This document shows, in pieces, positions 18,286 through 28,100 of a stretch of 63,831 nucleotides of DNA (the first letter of the stretch is position 1; the number at the start of each line of letters is the position of its first letter). The notes under the pieces are model-generated. The model ran no database searches, was not told the origin of the DNA, and saw only the letters and a list, made by a program, of their open reading frames with translations. This stretch comes from Desulfobulbaceae bacterium (GTDB taxonomy: Bacteria; Desulfobacterota; Desulfobulbia; Desulfobulbales; SURF-16): assembly GCA_024637145.1 (NCBI GenBank), contig JAGXFQ010000019.1:1-63831 (forward strand), read 5' to 3'. A program made the position numbers and the translations under genes.

Positions 18286-19410
18286 ATGGTCACAAAGTCG
18301 ACAATCCACTTCACCCTTCTGGCCTTGATTCTCCTGGGTATCGGCGCTCTCCACCACCTGACCCCGGGTGACAAGATCCTTTTTCACGAGACCTACCGGC
18401 GCCTCAGCTATGTCCCCATTGTGATGGGCGCCCTCTTCTTCGGGGTCCGGGGCGGCCTGGCCCTGGCCCTTCTGGCCTCCCTGTCCTTCATCCCCCATCT
18501 CCATATCTTCCATGAGATGCACTATGAATTTTATCTGGGAGAGCTCTCCGAGATCCTCCTCTATCTGGCGGCAGGAGGGGGCATCGGTTATATCGCCAGC
18601 CGCGAGTCACGGCTGCGGGAAAAATACCAGGATCTCTCCGAGAGGCTTGAACGTTCTTATCATCGTCTCCATAAAGAGGCGGAGCTGCTTCTGCAGGTGG
18701 AAGAGCAGCTGCGGGCCTCGCAAAAGCTTTCCGCTCTCGGCCAGCTCTCTGCTTCCCTGGCCCATGAGATCAAAAACCCTCTGGCCTCTATCAAGGGCAC
18801 AGCCGAGATTTTTCTTGATGAATTTCCAGAGGAGCACCCCAAGCGGGAGTTTGTGGAAATTCTCCTCAAGGAGACCGCCCGCCTCAACAGCACGGTGGAG
18901 GAGGTCCTGAATTTTTCCCGGAGCCAGCAGCAGGTAAAGGGCACGCAACCGCAGCGGGAGAAGGCGGTTGTTGTTTTGCAGCGGGTCATCACCCTGCTGG
19001 ACAATACCTTTCATAAAAAAAGGCTCAAAGTGGCGCTTGAGGCCCCCGGCGATTGCGGCGATATTTGGGTGGATGCCGACAAGATGGCCCAGGTCTTTAT
19101 CAATCTCCTGCTCAATGCGGCCGAGGCGGTCAGCCCGGCGGGCCATATTGTTGTCCGCCTGGGCCGGGAGGAGGCCTTCTCCACCATTGCCTTTGCCGAT
19201 GACGGGCCGGGCATCCCGGCCCGGGACTATGAGCGGGTCTTTGTGCCATTTTATTCAGGCAAGGGTGAAGGCACCGGTCTGGGCCTGGCTATCAGTGCGA
19301 AAATTGTAGAAAGTTATCATGGTAAGATCAGCGTGGGCCGCTCCGAGCTGGGCGGCGCTCTTTTTATTGTCTACTTACCGCGGCAGGATGTATCCTATAG
19401 CCATGGCTGA
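18286..19410 (+). CDS. Sensor histidine kinase (NtrB-like), membrane-anchored
   Basis: 374 aa. Three or so N-terminal membrane helices within residues 1-100, a coiled coil, then HisKA with LAHEIKNPLASIKG (phospho-His near 160), and HATPase with NLLLNAAEAV (N box), FADDGPGIP (G1) and GEGTGLGLAI (G2). It overlaps the response-regulator gene by eight bases, so they form a two-component pair. The signal sensed is not evident; the position next to glnK-amtB and the sigma-54 response regulator point to nitrogen status, but a membrane sensor differs from classical soluble NtrB. Confidence 0.88.
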   Translation: MVTKSTIHFTLLALILLGIGALHHLTPGDKILFHETYRRLSYVPIVMGALFFGVRGGLALALLASLSFIPHLHIFHEMHYEFYLGELSEILLYLAAGGGIGYIASRESRLREKYQDLSERLERSYHRLHKEAELLLQVEEQLRASQKLSALGQLSASLAHEIKNPLASIKGTAEIFLDEFPEEHPKREFVEILLKETARLNSTVEEVLNFSRSQQQVKGTQPQREKAVVVLQRVITLLDNTFHKKRLKVALEAPGDCGDIWVDADKMAQVFINLLLNAAEAVSPAGHIVVRLGREEAFSTIAFADDGPGIPARDYERVFVPFYSGKGEGTGLGLAISAKIVESYHGKISVGRSELGGALFIVYLPRQDVSYSHG

Positions 19411-20746
19411 TCATATCCTGCTCATAGATGATGATGAAAGTCTGCGCCGGGTCACCGAGTATAATCTGATCTCCGCCGGATTTGCCGTGGTCTCCGCCGC
19501 CACGGGCAGGGAGGGGCTGGCTGCCTTCAGCCGCAAACAGCCGGGTCTGGTGGTGACCGATGTCCAGCTCGGTGACATGAACGGCATTGATCTCCTCAAA
19601 AAATTCAAAGAGGCAGCCTCCGAGGTGCCGGTGATTGTGATCACCGCCTTTGGCACCATTGAAATGGCGGTGCAGGCCATGCACCTGGGCGCCTTCACCT
19701 TCCTCACCAAGCCCTTTGACCGTGATACCCTGCGTCTCACCTGTGCCCAGGCCCTGGAGATGGGGGAGCTGAAAAAGCGCACCAGAAATCAGGCCTGCGA
19801 GATAGACCGCCTCAGCGGCGTCCAGGGTATGGTGACGGCCAATTCCGCCATGGCCGAACTGCTGGAGACGGCCAGGAAGGTGGCAGAGTCTGAGGCCTCC
19901 GTACTCATCAGCGGTGAATCGGGCACCGGCAAGGAGGTGCTGGCCCGTCTCATTCACCAGAGAAGCGGCCGCAGCCAGCACTCCTTTGTGGCCGTGAACT
20001 GCGCCGCCATCCCTGCGCCTCTGATTGAGAGCGAACTCTTCGGCCATGTCAAGGGGGCCTTTACCGGCGCGGTGAAGGATCGCAAGGGCCGCTTTCAGTC
20101 GGCGGCGGGGGGCACCCTTTTTCTGGATGAGATCGCCGAACTGCAGCCGGAGATGCAGGTCAAATTCCTGCGGGCCCTGCAGGAGAGGGTGATCGAACCG
20201 GTGGGCAGTGACCAGAGTGAGGAGGTGGATGTCCGCATTGTTGCCGCCACGCATCGCGATCTGCAGGAGGAGATCCAGCAGGGCCGGTTCCGGGAGGACC
20301 TCTTTTACCGGCTCAGTGTTATCCCCCTCCATCTCCCGCCCCTGCGGGAGCGGCGGGAGGATATTGCTCCCCTGGTGGCCCATTTTCTCCGTAAGCTGGC
20401 CGCACCCCCGGCGGTCCATTTCAGCCCCGCGGCCTTAGCACTCTTCCACTCTTACAACTGGCCCGGTAATATCAGGGAGCTGCAGAACGTGGTGGAGAGG
20501 TGTCTCATTTTGCGCCATGCTGATCGCATTGAACGGCAGGAGATTCTTCTGCCCAGCATAGCGTCGGAGGCAAGCGGCTTTGTTCCTGATATTCCCCCTG
20601 AGGGCATCTCCCTGCCGGCCGTGGAAAAGGCGCTCATTGAAAAAGCCCTGCAGCACAGTGGCGGCAATAGATCCCAGGCCGCCCGCTTACTCAAGATTCC
20701 CCGCCATGTCCTGATCTACCGGCTGGAGAAGTTCGGCCTGGAATAA
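19403..20746 (+). CDS. NtrC-family sigma-54 response regulator
   Basis: 447 aa. Receiver domain with IDDDESLRR, phospho-acceptor in VVTDVQLGDMNG (about residue 53) and TKPFDRDT; AAA+ domain with Walker A GESGTGKE (about 172), the sigma-54-contacting GAFTGA (about 219), FLDEIAEL and R-finger region; C-terminal Fis-type HTH NRSQAARLLKIPRHVLIYRL. Start taken at 19403 inside the kinase gene, where the receiver homology begins. It probably drives the neighbouring sigma-54 promoter of glnK-amtB. Confidence 0.93.
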   Translation: MADHILLIDDDESLRRVTEYNLISAGFAVVSAATGREGLAAFSRKQPGLVVTDVQLGDMNGIDLLKKFKEAASEVPVIVITAFGTIEMAVQAMHLGAFTFLTKPFDRDTLRLTCAQALEMGELKKRTRNQACEIDRLSGVQGMVTANSAMAELLETARKVAESEASVLISGESGTGKEVLARLIHQRSGRSQHSFVAVNCAAIPAPLIESELFGHVKGAFTGAVKDRKGRFQSAAGGTLFLDEIAELQPEMQVKFLRALQERVIEPVGSDQSEEVDVRIVAATHRDLQEEIQQGRFREDLFYRLSVIPLHLPPLRERREDIAPLVAHFLRKLAAPPAVHFSPAALALFHSYNWPGNIRELQNVVERCLILRHADRIERQEILLPSIASEASGFVPDIPPEGISLPAVEKALIEKALQHSGGNRSQAARLLKIPRHVLIYRLEKFGLE

Positions 20747-21093
20747 AGAATATTCGCCACTGCCTTTAAAGAATATTCTCTGTTTCCCCTTTTCCCAGCC
20801 GGCTGGGACCGCTCTTGCCTGTCCTGCTCCTCATCTTTTTTGCTCTGCGGTCCAGGGTGGTCGGGGCGTACTATTTTTTTCGGCCAGGGCCTGTAACCCC
20901 TTATCTGGGCGCCTTTTTAGAGTCTGTCAAGGTTCTTTGGCTGGCCGGAGGTCTGCACCATCCAGGCTCGTAAAAAGGTGTGGCTTCAGGGCCATCTTCA
21001 GTGGTGGCATATTTTATGAATGGAAACCTCTTAATAAAAGAAGGGCAAACGGCGTTGTGAGCAGCGCGATCATTCTTGAAACAAAGGTTCGCC
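20747..21093. other. Intergenic region upstream of the metal-efflux operon
   Basis: About 347 bases. Two copies of AAAGAATATTC begin at 20745 and 20768, 23 bases apart, each containing the palindrome GAATATTC; they could be a regulator site or part of a terminator/leader. No gene is supported. Confidence 0.45.
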
Positions 21094-22431
21094 ATGCAAA
21101 AAGCAATCACGCTTCTGGTCGGGGCGCTTCTCCTGCTGGGGGGGGCCGCCCCGGCCCCTGCCTCCTTGCGGCAATATCTTGAGGAGGCCCGGGTCCATAA
21201 TGATGAACTCGCTGCTGTCCGGGCCGCGGCCCAGGCCAGCCGGGAGGGCATACGGCGGGCCGGAGTTTTGCCTGATCCGGTCCTGGGGTTCGAATATTAT
21301 GTGGAGTCCGTGGAAACCCGTACCGGCCCCCAGGAGGCTGCCGTCAGTCTGAGCCAGCGTCTGCCCTGGCCCACCAAATTGTCTTTACAGAAACAAGAGG
21401 TCCGGCAGCAGAGCGCCATGGCCGCCAGTCGTCTTCAGGAAGTGGCGCTCCGGGTTGAGCGCCGAGTGAAGGAGGCCTATGTGGAGTATGCCTTTAATAA
21501 TGAGGCCCTGGCCATAGCGGCGGCAGGTGTTGAGTTGCTTCGTTATTTTGAATCAGTGGCCCTGACCAGCTACAGCGCCGGCAGACTCGACTATCCCTCT
21601 GTTCTGCAGATCCAGGTGGAACAGGCCCGTCTCGAGGAACGGCGGCGCTCCCTGGCCGCTCAGAACGGGCCGCTGCGGGGGCGGTTGAATGCCCTGCTGG
21701 GTGCCCCCAGGGACACGGCCCGCTCCCTGCCCCTGCAACTGCCGGTCATTACCCTGAACCAGAAGGCAGCCGGCCTTTATGAAGTGGCCCGGGCCCAAAG
21801 CCCCAAGCTCGCCGGTGCCGAGGCGGCCGTGCACAAGGCTAAAACCTCCCAGGCAGTGGCTGAGAAAGATTTTTATCCGGACCTGGCCCTCAGCCTCAAG
21901 ACCATTATCACCGGTGCGGCCGAGTATGGGGATCCGCCTGATAGTGGCCGCAATCCGGTGATTGCCGGGATCAGCATGAATATTCCCCTGTTTCGCGACC
22001 GCCGCCACGGCGCCGTGGCGGCCAGGCAGGAGGAGGTGAGGGCGGCTCAGGGTCAACAAGGTCAAGAGCGGCGCGATCTGGATGCCGCCATCGACCAGGG
22101 GCTCTATCGTTACCAGGATGCCGTGCAGCGCCAGACCCTCTACCGGGAGAGTATCATCCCCAGGATTCGCCAGCAGGTGGAGGTGGGTTTGCAGGCCTTT
22201 GAGGGCGGCAACCAGCAGGTTTTTGCCCTTCTGGAGGCGGAAAAAACCTTGCTGGAGTTCCAGTTGAACCAGAGACAGGCCCTGGCGGATCAGGCCCTGG
22301 AGGTGGCCCGCCTGGAAGAATTGGTGGGCATCACCCTGGCCCAGTGGGACCTCGCCACTGCTGCTTCGGAAGCCGCCGACCAGGGCCCGCTGCCCCATCG
22401 CCCCGCCCTGGATGAGGCGGAGCGGCAATAA
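21094..22431 (+). CDS. cusC: Outer-membrane efflux protein (TolC/CusC family)
   Basis: 445 aa. A signal peptide (AITLLVGALLLLGGAAPAPA) is followed by two repeats of the outer-membrane efflux domain, recognisable by AGVLPDPVLGFEYY, SLSQRLPWPTK and, in the second half, ISMNIPLFRDRR. Such proteins form the trimeric outer-membrane channel of an RND pump. First gene of a four-gene rightward operon (channel, YHS protein, adaptor, pump). Start at the ATG with AAAGG seven bases upstream rather than the TTG at 21076. Metal specificity is deduced from the pump and adaptor. Confidence 0.87.
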   Translation: MQKAITLLVGALLLLGGAAPAPASLRQYLEEARVHNDELAAVRAAAQASREGIRRAGVLPDPVLGFEYYVESVETRTGPQEAAVSLSQRLPWPTKLSLQKQEVRQQSAMAASRLQEVALRVERRVKEAYVEYAFNNEALAIAAAGVELLRYFESVALTSYSAGRLDYPSVLQIQVEQARLEERRRSLAAQNGPLRGRLNALLGAPRDTARSLPLQLPVITLNQKAAGLYEVARAQSPKLAGAEAAVHKAKTSQAVAEKDFYPDLALSLKTIITGAAEYGDPPDSGRNPVIAGISMNIPLFRDRRHGAVAARQEEVRAAQGQQGQERRDLDAAIDQGLYRYQDAVQRQTLYRESIIPRIRQQVEVGLQAFEGGNQQVFALLEAEKTLLEFQLNQRQALADQALEVARLEELVGITLAQWDLATAASEAADQGPLPHRPALDEAERQ

Positions 22432-22540
22432 GACCATTGCCAACCCTCGGTGGGGTTGTGCCGGCAACGCTCCAGACGTGTATCTCTCAACGGGAGAGAT
22501 TTTCACCCTATTTTTATCCACCAATTTGCAGGAGAAGATG

Positions 22541-22795
22541 ATGAAAACAAGAACGCCTCTCTTTGTGGCCCTGGCCCTGATGCTCTCCTTTGCCACAGTT
22601 GCCCTGGCCGAATCCCAGACCACCTGTCCGGTGATGGGCGGCACTATCAATAAAGAGCTCTATGCCGATTATGAGGGCAAACGGGTCTATTTCTGCTGCC
22701 CCTATTGTGACGGCGAGTTTAAAAAGGATCCCCAGAAATATCTGGACAAGCTCAAGGAGCAGGGCCAGGAGCCAGCCGACGTCCCGCAGGAGTAA
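22541..22795 (+). CDS. Secreted YHS-domain protein
   Basis: 84 aa. Signal peptide ending VALA-ES; the mature part is a single YHS domain (TTCPVMGGTINKELYADYEG, FCCPYCDGEFKKDP) with a CP motif and a CCxxC cluster, typical of small periplasmic metal-binding or metal-sensing domains found beside copper/heavy-metal transport genes. It sits between the channel and adaptor genes, so it may hand metal to the pump or buffer it. Another ATG three bases upstream of the ribosome-site optimum (22538) is an alternative start; GGAG at 22531 favours 22541. Confidence 0.85.
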   Translation: MKTRTPLFVALALMLSFATVALAESQTTCPVMGGTINKELYADYEGKRVYFCCPYCDGEFKKDPQKYLDKLKEQGQEPADVPQE

Positions 22796-22949
22796 GGGGT
22801 ATCTCTCTTAGAGGGGGTGGGGCAGGGCGCCCTTGCCCCACTTGCCGGGTAAGGTGTTCCGCTTGCCCGCCCTTTTGCAGGCAGGGGGACCCTTGCCGCC
22901 CCCTGCCTGCCCCTCATCAGGTTCGGCCCTGTTTCTCAAGGAGAGTATC

Positions 22950-25004
22950 ATGTTTCAGCGGCAAAATTTTTTAAGCATCCTGCTCATTCTGCTCCTGCTT
23001 GCCGGGCCTGCACCGACTCGGGCCGATGCTGCCCAGTCCGGCCGCGATCATGACCACGATCAGGCCGAAACCGTGTGGACCTGCTCCATGCATCCGCAGA
23101 TCCAGCTGCCGGAATCCGGCCAGTGCCCCATCTGTTTCATGGACCTTATCGAGGTGCCCAGGGATGCCGGCGACGGCAAGCGCCAGAGCCTGCGCCAGTT
23201 CACCTTTGATGAGCGGCAGCGTCAACTGGCCCGGGTTGAGGTGGTGCCGGTGATCCGGGGGGCGGCCGGGGTGGAGACGCCGCTTGTGGGCAAGGTGGAG
23301 TATGATGAGACCAGGGTGGGCACCATCACCGCCCGGGTGGCCGGCCGTATCGATACCCTGCACGTTGGTTACACGGGGGCGCCGGTGGCCAAGGGGCAGG
23401 CCATGGCCGAGATCTATAGCCCGGAACTGCTCAGCGCCCAGGCCGAACTGATCCAGGCCGCCCAGGCCGGGGCCAGATTCAACAAGAGCAGCTCCGCCCT
23501 TCTCAGGGATACGGTGCTGCGCACCGAGCAGGCGGCCCAGGAAAAGCTGCGTCTCCTGGGCTTAACCAGCGGCCAGATCGAGGCGGTGGTCAGCCGCGGC
23601 GAGCCCCAGGACCATATCACCCTCCTGGCCCCCATGGGCGGTATTGTTATGGCCATGAAGGTCTCGGAGGGCATGTATGTCCAGACCGGGGCCCCCATCT
23701 ATATTATTGCCGATCTGGCCAGGCTCTGGGTGGTGCTGGAGGCGTACGAGTCCGACCTGCCCGCCATCGCCCTGGGCCAGCAGGTCGATTTTCAGGTGGC
23801 GGCCCTGCCGGGCCGGACTTTTCAAGGCGAGGTGGTCTATGTGGATCCCCGGGTCAATGAAAAGACAAGAACCATCCAGGTCCGTCTCAATGTGGAGAAT
23901 AAAGAGGGCCTGCTCAAACCAGGCATGTTCGTTCGGGCCAGGGCCAAGGAGATGGCCCCTGCGGCTGGGGAAGAGCTGCCGCTGCTCATTCCGGTTTCCG
24001 CGCCGCTGCTCACCGGCAGGCGGGCCCTGGTCTATGTCCAGCTCCCTGAGCAGGAGGGGGTCTATCTGGGTAAAGAGGTGATTCTGGGTCCCCGGCGGGG
24101 CCCTTATTATGAGGTGATAAGCGGTCTGGAGGAGGGGGAGCTGGTGGTCACCCAGGGCAATTTCAAGATTGATTCCGCCATCCAGCTGCAGGGCCGGCCC
24201 TCCATGATGAACCCCTTTCTGGCCAGGGGCGGCGCTGACAGGAGCGAACTGCCCACCCTCTTTTTATCGAAAGTGGCCGGTCTCAGCAAGATTTCCGCCG
24301 ACTTGTCCGCCGCCCTCCAGGAGGGCCGCACTCAGGAGGTAGAAGAAGAAGCACGTGCCTTTGCCAGGCAGCTGCAGGGGATAAGCAGTGCTGAGTTCAC
24401 GGGCCAGGAGAAGCTGGTCTGGCAGGAGATGGCCATGCGCCTGCGCGGCGATATCCTGCTGCTGCAGGAGGCAGAGGGCCGCGCCGACCAGCAGCGCCTC
24501 CATGCGGCCTTGAACGAAGATGTCCAGCAGCTGCGCCGTTTTTACGGCCTCTCTGCGGACCAGGAAGGTGAGGGCTCCCCTGAGGAACAGCGCACCCTGG
24601 GCCGGTTCCTCAAGCGCTATTTCGAGGTGCAGCGGGCCCTGGCTGCCGACGATCTCACTGCTGCCCGGGAGGCAGCGGCCCAGGTCAAGGACTTTCTGCC
24701 CCGGGTGGTGCCCCTGCTTCCTGTACCCCTGGCCGAGAAGTTGACCAGGGCAGGGGCTGAGCTGGCTGCCGCTCAGGAGATGGCAGGGCTGCGCCTTGCC
24801 TTCTATCCCTTGAGCCAGGCCCTCATGGAGGCCGTGACCCTGGTGGGCGTTGCCGGCACCGGCCCGGTGTATGAACAGTTCTGCCCCATGGCCTTCGGCA
24901 ATACCGGCGCCACCTGGCTGGCGGCAGATGAGGAAATCAACAACCCCTATTTCGGGGCCATGATGCTGCGCTGCGGCGAGGTCAAAAAGCAGCTCCAGCA
25001 ATGA
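22950..25004 (+). CDS. cusB: CusB-type RND periplasmic adaptor with heavy-metal-binding domain
   Basis: 684 aa. Signal peptide, then a His-rich stretch (RDHDHDQ) and a heavy-metal-binding domain WTCSMHPQIQLPESGQCPIC (about 42-65), followed by barrel-sandwich hybrid and hairpin regions (GRIDTLHVGYTGAPVAKGQ...SPELLSAQAEL) and a long extra C-terminal part. The tail ends FCPMAFGNTGATWLAADEE...NPYFG..M..CG, resembling the DUF3347 domain found with copper adaptors, so this protein is longer than E. coli CusB (about 400 aa). AAGGAG precedes the ATG. Links pump and channel and probably delivers Cu(I)/Ag(I). Confidence 0.9.
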   Translation: MFQRQNFLSILLILLLLAGPAPTRADAAQSGRDHDHDQAETVWTCSMHPQIQLPESGQCPICFMDLIEVPRDAGDGKRQSLRQFTFDERQRQLARVEVVPVIRGAAGVETPLVGKVEYDETRVGTITARVAGRIDTLHVGYTGAPVAKGQAMAEIYSPELLSAQAELIQAAQAGARFNKSSSALLRDTVLRTEQAAQEKLRLLGLTSGQIEAVVSRGEPQDHITLLAPMGGIVMAMKVSEGMYVQTGAPIYIIADLARLWVVLEAYESDLPAIALGQQVDFQVAALPGRTFQGEVVYVDPRVNEKTRTIQVRLNVENKEGLLKPGMFVRARAKEMAPAAGEELPLLIPVSAPLLTGRRALVYVQLPEQEGVYLGKEVILGPRRGPYYEVISGLEEGELVVTQGNFKIDSAIQLQGRPSMMNPFLARGGADRSELPTLFLSKVAGLSKISADLSAALQEGRTQEVEEEARAFARQLQGISSAEFTGQEKLVWQEMAMRLRGDILLLQEAEGRADQQRLHAALNEDVQQLRRFYGLSADQEGEGSPEEQRTLGRFLKRYFEVQRALAADDLTAAREAAAQVKDFLPRVVPLLPVPLAEKLTRAGAELAAAQEMAGLRLAFYPLSQALMEAVTLVGVAGTGPVYEQFCPMAFGNTGATWLAADEEINNPYFGAMMLRCGEVKKQLQQ

Positions 25005-25160
25005 GGGGCGAGGGCCCTGTGGTCCAAATCAACAAAAGCGGTTACAAAACCAACCCCTTTTCCGCATGATAAAGTTGGGGAGAGGGGCGGATCAACTTCT
25101 GTCCAAGGGCTGCCGGATTTTAAACAGTTGTCCATGATCTCCGCATAACCACGGCACTCT

Positions 25161-28100
25161 ATGAATCAAAACAACCAGCAACTTCCCAAGGCCACCACCC
25201 TGGTGGGCCATATTGTCCGCTTCTGTCTGCTCAACAGGCTGGTCATTGGCCTGCTTCTCCTGGCCCTTACCAGCTGGGGGCTGATGGTGGCGCCCTTCGA
25301 CTTCGAGATAGATGCCCTGCCCCGGAATCCGGTGCCGGTGGATGCCATCCCGGACATCGGCGAGAACCAGCAGATCGTCTTTAGCCAGTGGCCGGGCCGC
25401 TCTCCCCAGGATGTCGAAGACCAGGTGACCTATCCCCTCACCGTTTCCCTCCTCGGCCTGCCCGGCGTCAAGACGGTACGTTCCTACTCCATGTTCGGCT
25501 TCTCTTCCATCTATGTCATCTTTGACGACTCCGTGGAGTTCTACTGGTCGCGCACCCGGCTGCTGGAAAAACTGGCCAGTCTGCCCCAGGGGGCCCTCCC
25601 CGATGAGGTGAGGCCCGTGCTGGGCCCTGATGCCACCGGCCTGGGCCAGGTCTTCTGGTATACCCTGGAAGGCCGCGATGAGCAGGGTCAGCCCACCGGG
25701 GGCTGGGGCCTTGATGAGCGGCGTTCGGTGCAGGACTGGTATGTGCGCTACGCCCTCATGGGGGTGTCCGGCATCTCCGAGGTGGCTTCGGTGGGTGGGT
25801 TTGTCAAGGAGTACCAGATCGATGTCGATCCGGCGGCCATGCGGGCCCATAATGTCACCCTGGCCGAGGTCTTTGCGGCGGTGAAGCAGTCCAACACCGA
25901 TGTCGGAGCCCGCACCATGGAGATCAACCGGGTGGAGTATGTTATCCGCGGCATCGGCTTTATCAAGAGTCTGGCCGATATAGAAAAGGCGGTGATCAAG
26001 GCCACTAGTCATGTACCCATCAGGGTGGGGGATGTGGCCCGGGTCTCCCTGGGGCCGGCCCTGCGCCGCGGCGTGCTTGACAAGGGCGGCGTGGAGGCGG
26101 TGGGCGGGGTGGCGGTGGTGCGCTACGGCGACAACCCTCTGGCCGCCATTGATCGCCTCAAGGAGAAGATCAGCGAGATCACCCCCGGCTTGCCCACCAA
26201 GACCTTGGCCGACGGCACGGTGAGTAAGCTCACCATTGTCCCCTTTTATGACCGTTCCGGCCTCATCCATGAGACCCTGGACACCCTGAAGAGCGCCCTG
26301 GGGCAGGAGATCTTGATCACCATCATTGTGGTGCTCATCTGCCTCATGCATCTCAAGAGCTCCCTGCTGATCTCCTCCATGCTGCCTTTTGCCGTCCTCT
26401 TCACCTTCATCGGCATGAAGGTCTTCGGGGTGGATGCCAATATAGTCGCCCTCTCCGGTATTGCCATTGCCATTGGCACCATCGTGGACATGGGCATCAT
26501 CATCTGTGAAAACATCCTCAAAAAGCTGGAGGATGCCGGGCCCAAGGCCCATTCTCTCACCGTCATCTACGAGGCCAGCGTTGAGGTGGGTTCCGCCGTG
26601 CTCACCGCCGTGGCCACCACCATTGTCAGCTTTTTGCCGGTCTTTGCCATGGAGGCGGCTGAGGGCAAGCTCTTTAAGCCCCTGGCCTATACCAAGTCCT
26701 TTGCCCTCATTGCCTCCATCATCCTGGCCCTCACCGTCTTGCCGCCCCTGGCCCATCTGCTCTTTACCAAAGGCAGAAAGATGGGGAGGCCCGGGTTTCT
26801 GCCCTTTCTGCTGCCGGTTCTGCTGGTGATGGCCGGTCTCGGCCTGGTGCTCTGGGTCACGCCCCTGGGCCTGATCCTGGTGGGCCTGGGCGGCTACCGC
26901 TTGGCGCATGTCTGGCTGCCGCCCCGCTGGCAGCAGCCGGTGGGACAGGCGGAGAACTGGCTGGCGGCCCTGGTTGTCCTGGTTGTTCTGGCCCATTACT
27001 GGCAGCCCCTGGGGGTGGAGAAGGGCGCGCTGCTCAATATCCTCTTTGTCGGCCTGCTCATCGGCGCCATCCTCGCCTTTGTGCAGCTCCTGCAATATCA
27101 TTACCGCTCCCTGCTGGCCTGGTGTCTGGTGTACAAAAAGACCTTTCTGGCCCTGCCCCTGCTCCTGGTGCTGGTGGGGGCCATGATCTGGCTGGGGGCG
27201 CCCCGTCTCACCAGCTGGCTGCCCGTGTCGCTGCTGAAGACATCGCCCCTGGTGGCGCTCTCCCACACGTTCCCGGGGCTGGGCCGCGAGTTTATGCCCA
27301 CCCTTGATGAGGGTTCTTTTCTCTACATGCCCACCACCATGCCCCATGCCGCCATCAGCGAGGTGCAGGAGGTTCTGGCCTACCAGGACCGGCAGATTGC
27401 CGCCATTCCGGAGGTGGAGTCGGCGGTGGGAAAACTGGGCCGGGCCGAGACCCCCCTGGACCCGGCTCCCCTTTCCATGATCGAGACCATCATTAATTAC
27501 CACTCCGAATACCTGCGTGATGCGCAGGGCCAGAGGCAGCGCTTTCGGTTTGAGCCTCAGCGCCAGGATTTTTTCCGGAATCCGGCCGGTGAGCTGGTCA
27601 AGGCCGGGGATGGTGGCCCCTATCTGGTTCAGGGCCGTTTTGTCCGCGATGAGGAGGGGCAGCTTATCCCTGATTCCCGGGGCCGTCTCTTTCGCCTCTG
27701 GCGGGCTCCTTTGGATCCGGCCCTTAATCCGGACCGCGAGGCCTGGCCGGGTATTGTCAGCGCCGATGATATCTGGCAGGAGATAGTGGCGGCCGCTGCT
27801 ATGCCCGGGGTGACCTCTGCTCCCAAGCTGCAGCCCATTGCCACCCGCATCGTCATGCTGCAGACCGGCATGCGGGCCCCCATGGGGGTCAAGATCAAGG
27901 GTTCTGATCTGGCCACCATCGAGGGGGTGGCCCTGGCCATGGAGGGGCTGCTCAAGGAGGTGCCCTCGGTGGCGCCCCTCACCGTGCTGGCCGACCGGGT
28001 GGTGGGCAAGCCCTATATGGAGATCTTTATTGACCGCGATGCCATCTCCCGCTACGGCATCAAGATCGCCCAGGTCCAGGAGGTGATCGCCGTGGCCGTG

